Positions 34,645-43,077 of a DNA stretch of 64,000 nt are shown here, piece by piece (position 1 is the first letter of the stretch; each line of letters opens with the position of its first letter). The position numbers were made by a program, and so were the translations under genes. This stretch comes from an uncultured Prevotella sp. (GTDB taxonomy: Bacteria; Bacteroidota; Bacteroidia; Bacteroidales; Bacteroidaceae): the NCBI GenBank assembly GCA_902491375.1, contig CABUHE010000001.1, forward strand, positions 186,001-250,000, read 5' to 3'. The notes under the pieces were generated by a model. That model was not told the DNA's origin, made no database searches, and saw only the letters and a program-made list of their open reading frames with translations.

Positions 34645-34692
34645 ACTTTATAAATACGCGAATCCCAGTGCTTATAAAGTGCCGGGATTCGC
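34645..34692. other. Two interlocked 9-bp palindromes
   Basis: Arms ACTTTATAA (34645-34653) with TTATAAAGT (34672-34680), and GCGAATCCC (34658-34666) with GGGATTCGC (34684-34692). The order a-b-a'-b' makes the two hairpins mutually exclusive, or a pseudoknot with very short loops. It lies outside both flanking mRNAs as judged from the promoters. The spacer 34507-35080 (574 bases) holds this, repeat copy E and two promoters. Confidence 0.7.
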
Positions 34693-34843
34693 CATGATTA
34701 TTGCTTGTAGTGTAAGTATTTATTATTTTATGCGGAACTTGACGGCCTTACTTGTGCTTGACACTGTAGTTCTTTTTAATGAGAAATATTTTGTTTAATT
34801 ATCGTGTGGTTCAGATATTTTAATAACCTATTATGGTATGTTT

Positions 34844-34956
34844 TGAAAGATATGCTCTTTTATGTTGTAAAAGATACCTTTTTGATTTGTAAAAGAGTAC
34901 ATTTTGAACGCCGAAAGATGCCCTTTTATAACTACTTGATTTATAGTCTGTTGCAG
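34844..34956 (+). repeat. 22-base-pitch composite repeat, copy E
   Basis: Units: 34844-34867 (24), 34868-34889 (22), 34890-34911 (22), 34912-34935 (24), with cores TGAAAGATATGCTCTTTT, TAAAAGATACCTTTTT, TAAAAGAGTACATTTT and CGAAAGATGCCCTTTT. The cap at 34936-34956 directly follows (TTGATTTATAG, TCT, GTTGCAG). This is the only copy in a divergent spacer, so it cannot be a shared 3' end. Confidence 0.82.
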
Positions 34957-35062
34957 CATTTGTGTGCTACTGCTATACTTGTTGTGCTTGTTGTTTCTCT
35001 AATATTATGTTTATGTATGTAAAACAAAGCTTGACGGGATTCTGATGTTACTTGTTTTTTAG

Positions 35063-35070
35063 TATCTTTG
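35063..35070 (+). promoter_or_regulatory. -7 promoter box of the M20 gene
   Basis: TATCTTTG, ending 10 bases before ATG 35081, which predicts a leader of only about five bases. The -33 region is poor. Confidence 0.5.
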
Positions 35071-35080
35071 TGCCGTAATT

Positions 35081-36145
35081 ATGATGCAGAATGAATATCT
35101 TGATGAGGCTGTCGGTCTGCTGCGCCGTCTGATAGCCACGCCGTCGGTGAGCCGTGATGAGGCTGCCGCGGCCGACATTATTGAGGCAGTTGTGCGCGGT
35201 TATGGCTTTGAGCCTGTGCGCGACGGCAACAATGTGTGGACTGTCGCGCCCGGTTATGATGTCGCCCGGCCTACGCTGCTGCTCAACGCGCATATAGATA
35301 CGGTTCGGCCTGTCAGCTCATGGACGCGCGATCCGTTCAGTCCTGATGTCGTTGACGGCCGTCTTTACGGACTCGGCAGCAATGACTGTGGCGGCGGTCT
35401 TGTATCGCTGTTGCAGGCGTTCCGCCGTCTTTCGGCCAGCCGTCAGCCGTATAATCTTATATATCTTGCCTCTGCCGAGGAGGAGGTTTCGGGCAAGGAC
35501 GGTATCAGCCGTGCGCTGCCGCAGTTGCCAGAGATAACAATGGCGATAGTCGGCGAGCCTACGGGCATGCAGCCGGCGGTGGCTGAAAAGGGGCTTATGG
35601 TTGTCGATGCTGTGGCTCATGGCAAGTCGGGGCACGCAGCGAGAGGCGAGGGCATTAACGCCATTTATGAGGCTCTCGACGACCTTTGCTGGCTGCGCTC
35701 ATACCGGTTTGAGAAAGTAAGCCGGCTGCTCGGCCCTACGCTGATGAACGTTACAGTGATTTCTGCCGGCACTCAGCACAACGTCGTGCCCGATGAATGC
35801 CGCTTCACGATTGACATAAGGACAAATGAGTTTTATACGAACGAGGAAGTTTTCGGTTTTCTTAAAACCAGACTGAAGAGTGAGATAAAGGCGCGTTCGT
35901 TCCGGCTGTCGTCGTCTGGGGTAGGTGAGGACAATCCTGTTGTGCGCCGCTGTGTGGCTATGGGTATGGCTCCGTTCGGCTCTCCTACGCTGTCAGACCA
36001 GGCTCTGATGCACTTCCCGTCGCTAAAACTCGGACCGGGCGAGTCGTCGCGTTCTCATTCTGCCGACGAATACATTGAGATAAGCGAGATTGACGGTGCC
36101 ATAAAGACGTATGTAAGTCTGCTCGATGGTATCAGTCTGACTTGA
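35081..36145 (+). CDS. M20-family metallohydrolase (ArgE/DapE-like)
   Basis: Protein of 354 residues, a dinuclear zinc amidohydrolase. Metal ligands are recognisable in LNAHIDTVRP, GSNDCGGG, SAEEEVSG (catalytic Glu pair), GEPTG and the late histidine in GESSRSHSADEYI. A dimerisation lid lies between about residues 175 and 285. Bacteroidetes use such an enzyme to deacylate N-succinyl- or N-acetyl-ornithine or -citrulline in arginine synthesis, which is plausible here, but no other arg gene is adjacent. ATG 35081 and ATG 35084 are both possible. Confidence 0.87.
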   Translation: MMQNEYLDEAVGLLRRLIATPSVSRDEAAAADIIEAVVRGYGFEPVRDGNNVWTVAPGYDVARPTLLLNAHIDTVRPVSSWTRDPFSPDVVDGRLYGLGSNDCGGGLVSLLQAFRRLSASRQPYNLIYLASAEEEVSGKDGISRALPQLPEITMAIVGEPTGMQPAVAEKGLMVVDAVAHGKSGHAARGEGINAIYEALDDLCWLRSYRFEKVSRLLGPTLMNVTVISAGTQHNVVPDECRFTIDIRTNEFYTNEEVFGFLKTRLKSEIKARSFRLSSSGVGEDNPVVRRCVAMGMAPFGSPTLSDQALMHFPSLKLGPGESSRSHSADEYIEISEIDGAIKTYVSLLDGISLT

Positions 36146-36251
36146 AACTTGTTGTGGCGTCAGCGCTCACTTGGCATTGTTTGTTGCAGTATAGTCAGCG
36201 CAAGGCGCATGGTCTTATAGTGTTTCACGCTTTTGGTAAATAAAAAATCAA

Positions 36252-36315
36252 CCCCGCTTCCGTATCTTTCATGGCATGGATTAATGCCTGATACGGAGGC
36301 GGGGCTTCTTTTTTA
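36252..36315. terminator. Bidirectional terminator between M20 and activase genes
   Basis: CCCCGC-TTCCGTATC (36252-36266) pairs with GATACGGA-GGCGGGG (36290-36304), with an inner GGCAT/ATGCC stem, followed on + by a T-rich tract. Confidence 0.85.
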
Positions 36316-36354
36316 TGTTTATTGTTGTGCCGTAAGGGCAGGGCGTATGTGGCG

Positions 36355-39300
36355 TTAAGCATTGTCGCTTTTCTTGTTATTCTCCTGTTTCGCCAGTTCC
36401 TCTTTCTTCAGATTGTCGACAAACAGCAGCAGACGGTTGGTTATGTTCACATCGCTTACACCGCTGTCGAAGTCGAGTGAGAGAATGTTCATGTCGGGGA
36501 AATACGACTTTATTTTCTTCTCAACGCCTTTTGATACGATGTGGTTGGCAATGCATCCGAAGGGCTGAAGGCTTATTACGCTTCTCACTCCCTGGCGTGC
36601 GCACGACATGATTTCGGCCGGCAGCAGCCATCCTTCGCCGAACTGGGCGCTCAGGGTGATAACTTTGCGTGCCTCTTCAGCCTCTTTGAATATGTCGTTG
36701 AACGGCGTAAAGTAGCGGAAAGTTGATGCGGCACGGTTCACACGGTCGATGTGTTTGCGTATGCGTTTGTACATAATGCCGTAGATGAAGCTCATTGCGC
36801 TTCTGCGGCAGAGGTGGCTCTCCTCGTCTACACGCTTGTTTACGAAGCTCTGCATGAAGAAGTCGAGCAGCAGCGGAGGCACAATCTCAACGCCCTGTGA
36901 TATGAGCCAGTCGGTTACATTCTTCTGTGCGAAGGGGTTGAACTTCAGGAATATCTCGCCTACCACACATACTTTAGGGCATACGCGTTCGTCGCAGATG
37001 CGGTTGAACTCCGTCGCAGCCATTGTGAGATAGCTTACAAGGTCGTTGTGTCTGCCCTCTATTATAAGGCTTTCGCCGGCCTGAAGGTAGAGATCACGCA
37101 GTCTGGCAGCCTGTCCGGGTTCCTTTTCGCGGACTACAGATGCGTAGTAGAACTTCGCGATACAGTCGCTGTAAAGTATCGCATAGAGTGCTATCGGCAA
37201 CACCTTCATCCAGTTAACATGGAATCCGGGCTGATTGTTCTTTATCGAAGCACCGAAAGTGAATGCTACTACGGGCACTTGTGAGAAGCCTGCGTCGACG
37301 AGTGCCTTCTTTATAAGCGACAGATAGCTGCTCGCACGACATTGTCCGCCGGTCTGTGTCATGGCTACCGCCGTTTTGTCTGGGTCGTACTTGCCGCTCT
37401 CGAAGGCTTTTATTATGTCGCCGACGATAAGCGTTGCAGGGTAGCATACTTCGTTGTTGGCATACTTCAGACCCCAGTCGCACGACTCGGTGTCGCTCAG
37501 CGGCAGGTTGTCAACATCATATCCTGCCACTTTCAGGATAGCCGGAATAAGCGGAGAGATGAACGGCGTGAAGTAGGGCACTATTATCTTGCGTCCGCGA
37601 CAGGCCTCGTCGAAGGTCGGCGTTGTCTTGAATTCTTTTTCAACAGCAGGTTTCTTGTCTTTGTTTCCGGCAAGTTTCAGACTCTCTATAAGTGAGCGAA
37701 CGCGCAGCTTCATAGAGCCTATGTTGTTGATGTCGTCGAGCTTCAGCAGTGTGAGTACCTTCCCGTGGCGTGACAGCATGTCGCGTACTTCGTCGGTAAG
37801 GAATGCGTCAGGGCCGCAGCCGAACGATGTCATCTCGACAAACTCCATGCCTTTCTGGCCGGCGCACCACTTTGCTGCTTCGAGAATACGGTTCGGATAA
37901 GCCCACTGCGACAGGTAGTGTGCGTCGTCAGTCTTTACTTTCTTGTCGCGCACTATGTCGTCGGTTATTACGTAAAGTCCCATGTCCGCAAGCATGTCTG
38001 ACACTTCGTGCTGTATCAGCATGTCCGTGTGGTAAGGACGTCCGGCAAGCAGTATGGTCAGCGCACCGCGTTCGCGTGCTGTCTGATAGACATGTTCGTT
38101 ATAGCTGACGATGTCTTTCACATAGACATCTTGTGCCGAAACGGCGCGGCTGAAAGCGCGGTCGATGGTTCTGTCGGTAACTCCGAGCGAGCTGAGATAT
38201 TCGTGGCATTGCTTGAACAGCAGGTGTTTGTCCTTGAAAGTGATTGTAGGCGAGTCGATAGGAACATCTCCGCCCTGTACGCTCTTGATGACTTCGGCGT
38301 AGCCGGTTACTATCGGACAGTTGTAGCTGTTCTGCTCTTTGCTCTGCCGTTCGTACACTACGAAAGGCATGAAGATACGGTCTACGTGGCTGTCAATAAG
38401 GTTCTGGATATGGCTGTGAGCCAGTTTTGCAGGGAAACAGATATTGTCTGACATCACCATGCATGCGCTGTGCTCGTAGGATGCGAACTTAGACGGCGAC
38501 GACAGGCGCACTTCTATTCCACATTCAGTGAACAGCGTGTGCCAGAAAGGATAGTCCTCATACATGTTCAGACAGCGTGGTATACCGATGGTCATGCGCG
38601 GTGAACCTTTAACTCCTTCTCTATCAAAGAGCAGAGAGTTCTTCTTTGTGTATGCGTTGAGGCCGTTTTCGAGTTTGTCGGCACCTTTATTACTGAACAC
38701 CCGTTCGCAACGGTTGCCTGAATAGTATTCTTTTCCATTGTCAAAGCGGTAGCGCACGACGAGACATTGGTTGTCGCAGCCCTTGCAGTGATGCTCTTTC
38801 TGAGTGTATTCTGCCTTTGCGAGCATGTCGTCAAGCGTCAGCTGACTTTGGCAGTGCTGCTTTGCGTAGAGCGCACAGCCGTACGCTCCCATCAGCTCAG
38901 GCATGTTGCAGCGCGTAACTTCGGCACCAGTCAGCAGTTCGAGGGCACGCACTACGGCGTCGTTTCTCATCGTTCCACCCTGTACTACGATATGACTTCC
39001 GAGCTGTGAGACATCTCTCAGTTTGAGTACTTTGTACAGACAGTTCTTCACAACGGAGTATGCCAGACCGGCGGCAATGTCGTTTATGCCGGCACCTTCG
39101 CGTAGAGCCTGCTTCACTTTGGAGTTCATGAAGACCGTGCAGCGTGTGCCCAGGTCGCAGGGAGCTGCCGACTTGCATGCAGCTTCGGAGAACTCGTGGG
39201 CTGTATAGCCAAGAGATTTGGCGAAAGTCTCGATGAACGAGCCGCAGCCTGACGAGCAGGCTTCGTTTATTTCGATGCGGTCAATGATGCCCTTGTTTAC

Positions 39301-40620
39301 GAATATGGCCTTCATGTCCTGTCCGCCGATGTCGAGAATGAATGAGACATCTGGGTCAAGATAGTGGGCTGCCATGTAGTGGGCTATGGTTTCGACTATG
39401 CCTGAGTTCAACTGGAATGCTGCTTTGATAAGGTCTTCGCCGTAACCGGTAGAACAACTGCCGACGACACGGAGGCTTACGCCACGCTCGTCGCACTGTT
39501 TTTTAAGCTGGTTGAGTCCGTACTCAACGGCCCCGATAGGATTTCCGTTGTTCGCGTTGTAGTATGAGTATATTATGTTGAGGTCCGTGTCGGTTACCAC
39601 AATCTTCGTTGTGGTTGAGCCGGAGTCGATACCTATATAAACGTCTTTTGTCTTTTCTTCGGTGGTTGACGGCTTGCCGTCAGCCTTGATGCTTGGAATG
39701 TCATGACCGCTCATGCGCTTCAGCCATTCAGCATGTTCCTTTTCGTCTGTGAATATTGGGCGCAACGCCTGACGGTGATTGGTCTCACAGATGTCAGATT
39801 TCTCAAGTTCATTGATTACTTCAGACAACTTACGAGGCTTGCTGCTGTCAGATTCGGCAAGGGCTGTGCCTATTGCAGGCAGCAGATTGCCGTTGTCGGG
39901 CAGGATGAAGTCGGCGTCTGTAAGTGAAAGATAGTTCTTGAACGCCGTGCGGAGAGCCGGCATGAACGTAAGCGGACCGCCACACACAAGCACGGGCGGC
40001 TCTATCTTGCAGCCGTGGGCAAGCGTTACGACAGTCTGTACGGCCACGGCGTGGAATATGGACGCGGCTATGTCGGCACGGTTTGCGTTGCGTGCGATAA
40101 GATTCTGGATATCTGTTTTGCAGAACACTCCGCAGCGCGAGGCTATCGGGTATATCCTTGTAGAGCTTGAAGCAAGATGGTCAAGCTCGTCAACTCCTAC
40201 GTTGAGCAGTATGGCCATCTGGTCGATAAACGCGCCGGTGCCGCCTGCGCAGTTGCCGTTCATTCTCAGATCGGTGGCCTGGCCATTGTTGAAGAACACC
40301 ACTTTGGCGTCTTCTCCGCCTATGTCAATAAGTGTTGCCGTCTCAGGATAATGTTTCTGCACTGCCTTGGTGGCGGCGACTACTTCCTGGACGAATGGCA
40401 GACCGTATTTCTCAGAGAAGCCCATGCCTACTGAGCCGGTCATCTTTATGTCGGCCTCTACGTCTCCGCAGTGGCTTTTCAAATCGTTTAAGATGTTCAG
40501 TACCACGCTTTTTGCGTTTGCATTGTGGCGCTCGTAGCGTGAAAATAATATGTTCTCGTTACCGTCAATTACAACAACCTTTACCGTGGTTGAACCTATG
40601 TCAATACCTATTCTAATCAT
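36355..40620 (-). CDS. Giant 2-hydroxyacyl-CoA dehydratase activase-like protein (double BadF/BcrAD ATPase + DUF2229)
   Basis: Protein of 1421 residues. Two ASKHA-type ATPase domains in tandem: first about 1-260 (IGIDIGSTTVKVVVIDG, CAGGTGAFIDQ, SRCGVFCKTD), second about 325-590 (IGIDSGSTTTKIVVTD, CSSGCGSFIET, TRCTVFMNSK). In HgdC-type activators two cysteines per monomer hold a bridging [4Fe-4S] cluster; both domains keep such cysteines. A CxxC-type segment (HHCKGCDNQC, about 637-646), a DUF2229 region (about 680-890) and a C-terminal dehydratase-subunit-like part follow. No separate dehydratase subunits are adjacent. Probably an oxygen-sensitive, ATP-driven electron donor, substrate unknown. 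Confidence 0.88.
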   Translation of the reverse strand: MIRIGIDIGSTTVKVVVIDGNENILFSRYERHNANAKSVVLNILNDLKSHCGDVEADIKMTGSVGMGFSEKYGLPFVQEVVAATKAVQKHYPETATLIDIGGEDAKVVFFNNGQATDLRMNGNCAGGTGAFIDQMAILLNVGVDELDHLASSSTRIYPIASRCGVFCKTDIQNLIARNANRADIAASIFHAVAVQTVVTLAHGCKIEPPVLVCGGPLTFMPALRTAFKNYLSLTDADFILPDNGNLLPAIGTALAESDSSKPRKLSEVINELEKSDICETNHRQALRPIFTDEKEHAEWLKRMSGHDIPSIKADGKPSTTEEKTKDVYIGIDSGSTTTKIVVTDTDLNIIYSYYNANNGNPIGAVEYGLNQLKKQCDERGVSLRVVGSCSTGYGEDLIKAAFQLNSGIVETIAHYMAAHYLDPDVSFILDIGGQDMKAIFVNKGIIDRIEINEACSSGCGSFIETFAKSLGYTAHEFSEAACKSAAPCDLGTRCTVFMNSKVKQALREGAGINDIAAGLAYSVVKNCLYKVLKLRDVSQLGSHIVVQGGTMRNDAVVRALELLTGAEVTRCNMPELMGAYGCALYAKQHCQSQLTLDDMLAKAEYTQKEHHCKGCDNQCLVVRYRFDNGKEYYSGNRCERVFSNKGADKLENGLNAYTKKNSLLFDREGVKGSPRMTIGIPRCLNMYEDYPFWHTLFTECGIEVRLSSPSKFASYEHSACMVMSDNICFPAKLAHSHIQNLIDSHVDRIFMPFVVYERQSKEQNSYNCPIVTGYAEVIKSVQGGDVPIDSPTITFKDKHLLFKQCHEYLSSLGVTDRTIDRAFSRAVSAQDVYVKDIVSYNEHVYQTARERGALTILLAGRPYHTDMLIQHEVSDMLADMGLYVITDDIVRDKKVKTDDAHYLSQWAYPNRILEAAKWCAGQKGMEFVEMTSFGCGPDAFLTDEVRDMLSRHGKVLTLLKLDDINNIGSMKLRVRSLIESLKLAGNKDKKPAVEKEFKTTPTFDEACRGRKIIVPYFTPFISPLIPAILKVAGYDVDNLPLSDTESCDWGLKYANNEVCYPATLIVGDIIKAFESGKYDPDKTAVAMTQTGGQCRASSYLSLIKKALVDAGFSQVPVVAFTFGASIKNNQPGFHVNWMKVLPIALYAILYSDCIAKFYYASVVREKEPGQAARLRDLYLQAGESLIIEGRHNDLVSYLTMAATEFNRICDERVCPKVCVVGEIFLKFNPFAQKNVTDWLISQGVEIVPPLLLDFFMQSFVNKRVDEESHLCRRSAMSFIYGIMYKRIRKHIDRVNRAASTFRYFTPFNDIFKEAEEARKVITLSAQFGEGWLLPAEIMSCARQGVRSVISLQPFGCIANHIVSKGVEKKIKSYFPDMNILSLDFDSGVSDVNITNRLLLFVDNLKKEELAKQENNKKSDNA

Positions 40621-41000
40621 TCAGAATCTCCTTGATTCACTTTTTCCCGTGCAAAATTACTAATTTACATTGTTTTAATATTATCTTTTTGTGTTTAAAA
40701 ATATACAAATTTTCATATATTGCGACATAAAGTTCTTTTATGTTGTTGTTTTTCTTCTCTACACTTGCTGTTTATTGCTTGTGTAGTCTGTTCTCTCTGT
40801 GAAGATTACAGCATGTCGAATTCTCAAGCTTTTATGTTTTTTGTTTTATGTCTGAGGGCTTATTCTAACATTTTTTTGCATAATGAAAGAGCCTGCGTCT
40901 GATTGAAAGACAATCTGATGCAGGCTCTTATGAGTTGTATTTTTGTTAGATGTAAATCTGTTCAGACTTGCATCTTCCGGCTATCTGTGCGTGGCGGTTA
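40621..41000. other. 380-base spacer between gpmI and the activase gene
   Basis: Holds the activase -7 box (CAAAATTA at 40652-40659, reading TAATTTTG on -) and the gpmI terminator at 40887-40929. The rest is AT-rich with no ORF or repeat recognised. Confidence 0.6.
40887..40929 (-). terminator. Terminator hairpin of gpmI
   Basis: A 13-bp stem with one G-T pair (40887-40899 with 40917-40929), continued inward by GATTG/CAATC. Confidence 0.8.
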
Positions 41001-42524
41001 TTAGATGTTGTCCTCGATAAGGTTCTCACCTGTCATGTCAGCAGGCTGCTTGAGTCCCATGATGTGGAGGATAGAAGGAGCAACGTCGGCAAGACGGCCG
41101 TTCTTTACAGTTGCGCTGTTGTTGTCAGTAACGTAGATGAACGGTACCGGGTTGAGTGAGTGAGCTGTGTTAGGTGTGCCGTCGGGGTTGATTGCGTTGT
41201 CGGCATTTCCGTGGTCAGCTATGATTATAGCCTCGTAGCCGTTAGCCTTGGCAGCCTCGATAACATCGTGAACACAGTGGTCAACAGCCCAGACAGCTTT
41301 TGCTATTGCGTGGTAAACGCCAGTATGGCCTACCATATCGCCGTTGGCGAAGTTTACTACGATGAAGTCATACTCTTGTGTGTTGATTGCACCGACAAGC
41401 TTGTCCTTAACCTCATAAGCGCTCATCTCAGGCTTCAGGTCGTATGTTGCAACTTTAGGTGACGGAACGAGGATGCGGTCTTCATTCTCGAACGGAGCCT
41501 CGCGACCGCCGTTGAAGAAGAATGTTACGTGTGCATACTTCTCAGTCTCGGCTGTATGAAGCTGTTTCTTGCCCTGCTTGCTGAGGTATTCGCCGAGCGT
41601 ATCCTGTACGTTCTCTTTCGGGAAGAGGATGTGTACGCCCTTGAATGATGCATCGTAAGGAGTCATGCAGTAATACTGAAGGTCCTTGATAGTGTGCATT
41701 CCCTCTTCAGGCATATCCTGTTGAGTGAGCACCTGGGTAAGCTCTTTGGCACGGTCGTTGCGGAAGTTGATGAAGATAACAACGTCGCCTTCCTGTATTG
41801 TTCCGTCAACTGTTGAGTTGTTGATAGCCTTGATGAACTCGTCAGTTACGCCTTCCTCGTAGCTCTCTTCCATAGCCTTTACCATGTTGTCAGCCTGTTT
41901 GCCCTTGCCTTCTACCAGCAGGTCGTATGCTTCCTTAACGCGGTTCCAGCGTTTGTCGCGGTCCATAGCGTAGAAACGGCCTATAATGCTTGCGATGTGA
42001 GCGTCGTTCTTTGCGCAGACATCTTCAAGCTCCTTGATGAAACCGACTCCGCTCTTCGGGTCAGTGTCACGTCCGTCCATGAAGCAGTGAACGTATGTAT
42101 TCTTGAGTCCGTATTCTTTAGAAATCTCGATGAGCTTGAACAGATGGTCGAGTGATGAGTGTACACCGCCTGTACTTGTCAGACCCATGAGGTGTAATTT
42201 CTTGCCTGTCTTCTGTGCGTAGCTGTATGCGCTGACAATTTCAGGGTTCTTGAGAATTGAACCGTCCTTGCATGCGCGGTTGATTTTAACCAAATCCTGA
42301 TAAACTATTCGTCCGGCGCCGATGTTCAGGTGACCTACTTCTGAGTTACCCATCTGTCCGTCAGGCAGACCTACGTCTTCGCCTGAAGCCTGGAGCTGTG
42401 AGTGAGGACTTACAGCGTTGAGATAATCAAGATAAGTAGTAGGCGTATTGTAGATTACGTCGCCTTCACCGTGTTTTCCGATACCCCATCCGTCGAGTAT
42501 CATCAATAATGCTTTCTTTGCCAT
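41001..42524 (-). CDS. gpmI: 2,3-bisphosphoglycerate-independent phosphoglycerate mutase
   Basis: GpmI, 507 residues, interconverts 3- and 2-phosphoglycerate in glycolysis with two Mn ions. Alkaline-phosphatase fold: [16 protein letters not shown] at the start and the nucleophile serine in [30 protein letters not shown] and [14 protein letters not shown] (substrate site), and ADHGNAD with metal ligands near the end are all present. Full length, cytoplasmic, monocistronic with its own promoter and terminator. Codon use and translation appear those of a highly expressed gene. Confidence 0.97.
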   Translation of the reverse strand: MAKKALLMILDGWGIGKHGEGDVIYNTPTTYLDYLNAVSPHSQLQASGEDVGLPDGQMGNSEVGHLNIGAGRIVYQDLVKINRACKDGSILKNPEIVSAYSYAQKTGKKLHLMGLTSTGGVHSSLDHLFKLIEISKEYGLKNTYVHCFMDGRDTDPKSGVGFIKELEDVCAKNDAHIASIIGRFYAMDRDKRWNRVKEAYDLLVEGKGKQADNMVKAMEESYEEGVTDEFIKAINNSTVDGTIQEGDVVIFINFRNDRAKELTQVLTQQDMPEEGMHTIKDLQYYCMTPYDASFKGVHILFPKENVQDTLGEYLSKQGKKQLHTAETEKYAHVTFFFNGGREAPFENEDRILVPSPKVATYDLKPEMSAYEVKDKLVGAINTQEYDFIVVNFANGDMVGHTGVYHAIAKAVWAVDHCVHDVIEAAKANGYEAIIIADHGNADNAINPDGTPNTAHSLNPVPFIYVTDNNSATVKNGRLADVAPSILHIMGLKQPADMTGENLIEDNI

Positions 42525-42549
42525 AATCTTTTAATCTAATAAACTGGTG

Positions 42550-42580
42550 CAAAGTTAATGCAAGTCGGGCGAAGTGCAAA
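42550..42580 (-). promoter_or_regulatory. Promoter of gpmI
   Basis: On the - strand TTTG (42577-42580) and TAACTTTG (42550-42557), 19 bases apart, 26 bases before the ATG. Confidence 0.7.
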
Positions 42581-42741
42581 ATAAATGTGAGAGAAACGAA
42601 CATTATTTTCATATACAGAACTCTGTTTAACTTATTCAAAGTTACAGTATGTATGACTAACTGCAAAGTGGATATTACAGTTTGATATATTTATCTGCTC
42701 GTTCAACTTTCTTTAAATTGGCTCCTTGTTATAGTGAAAAG

Positions 42742-42852
42742 CAAGAGAGTATCTTTCGTGTTGTGAAAGGTGCCTTTTCATGATGTAAAAGGTACTCTTT
42801 CATGATGTAAAAGATGCCCTGTTGCAAGTTGTTGGTTTTAAGGATGTTTATA
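42742..42852 (+). repeat. 22-base-pitch composite repeat, copy F
   Basis: The 553-base spacer 42525-43077 holds the gpmI promoter, this element and the next terminator. Units: 42742-42763, 42764-42785, 42786-42807 (22 each), 42808-42831 (24), with cores AAGAGAGTATCTTT, TGAAAGGTGCCTTTT, TAAAAGGTACTCTTT and TAAAAGATGCCCTGTT. The cap at 42832-42852 follows directly (TTGGTTTTAAG, GAT, GTTTATA). Total 111 bases, like copy B. Confidence 0.83.
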
Positions 42853-42980
42853 TGCTTATTCTCTCTTGGTTGTTTGCAGTTCAGATTTTGGTGAATAAAC
42901 TGTTATGTGCATTATGTGATACTTGTCCCGTTCATCTCGTCAAGTCTGCTTTGCCGGTTGAAGTCTTGTTTACATCGCAC

Positions 42981-43016
42981 AAAAAATCCCGGCCTATTTG
43001 CAGGTCGGGATTTTTT
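42981..43016 (-). terminator. Terminator of the SusC/SusD operon
   Basis: AAAAAATCCCGGCC pairs with GGTCGGGATTTTTT around TATTTGCA; A/T runs flank both sides, so it works on either strand. It lies 61 bases past the last gene of the operon. Confidence 0.9.
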
Positions 43017-43077
43017 ATTTTTTACTGTTGTTGCTTCTCGTTTACGTCAACAGCAGTTTTTAGTCTTTTCTAAAAGA

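Noticed and set aside
34804..35022. A 72-codon + strand frame across repeat copy E with a hydrophobic end
   Set aside because: It crosses the repeat units and cap, has no promoter placement or family signal, and equivalent frames are not kept in other copies.
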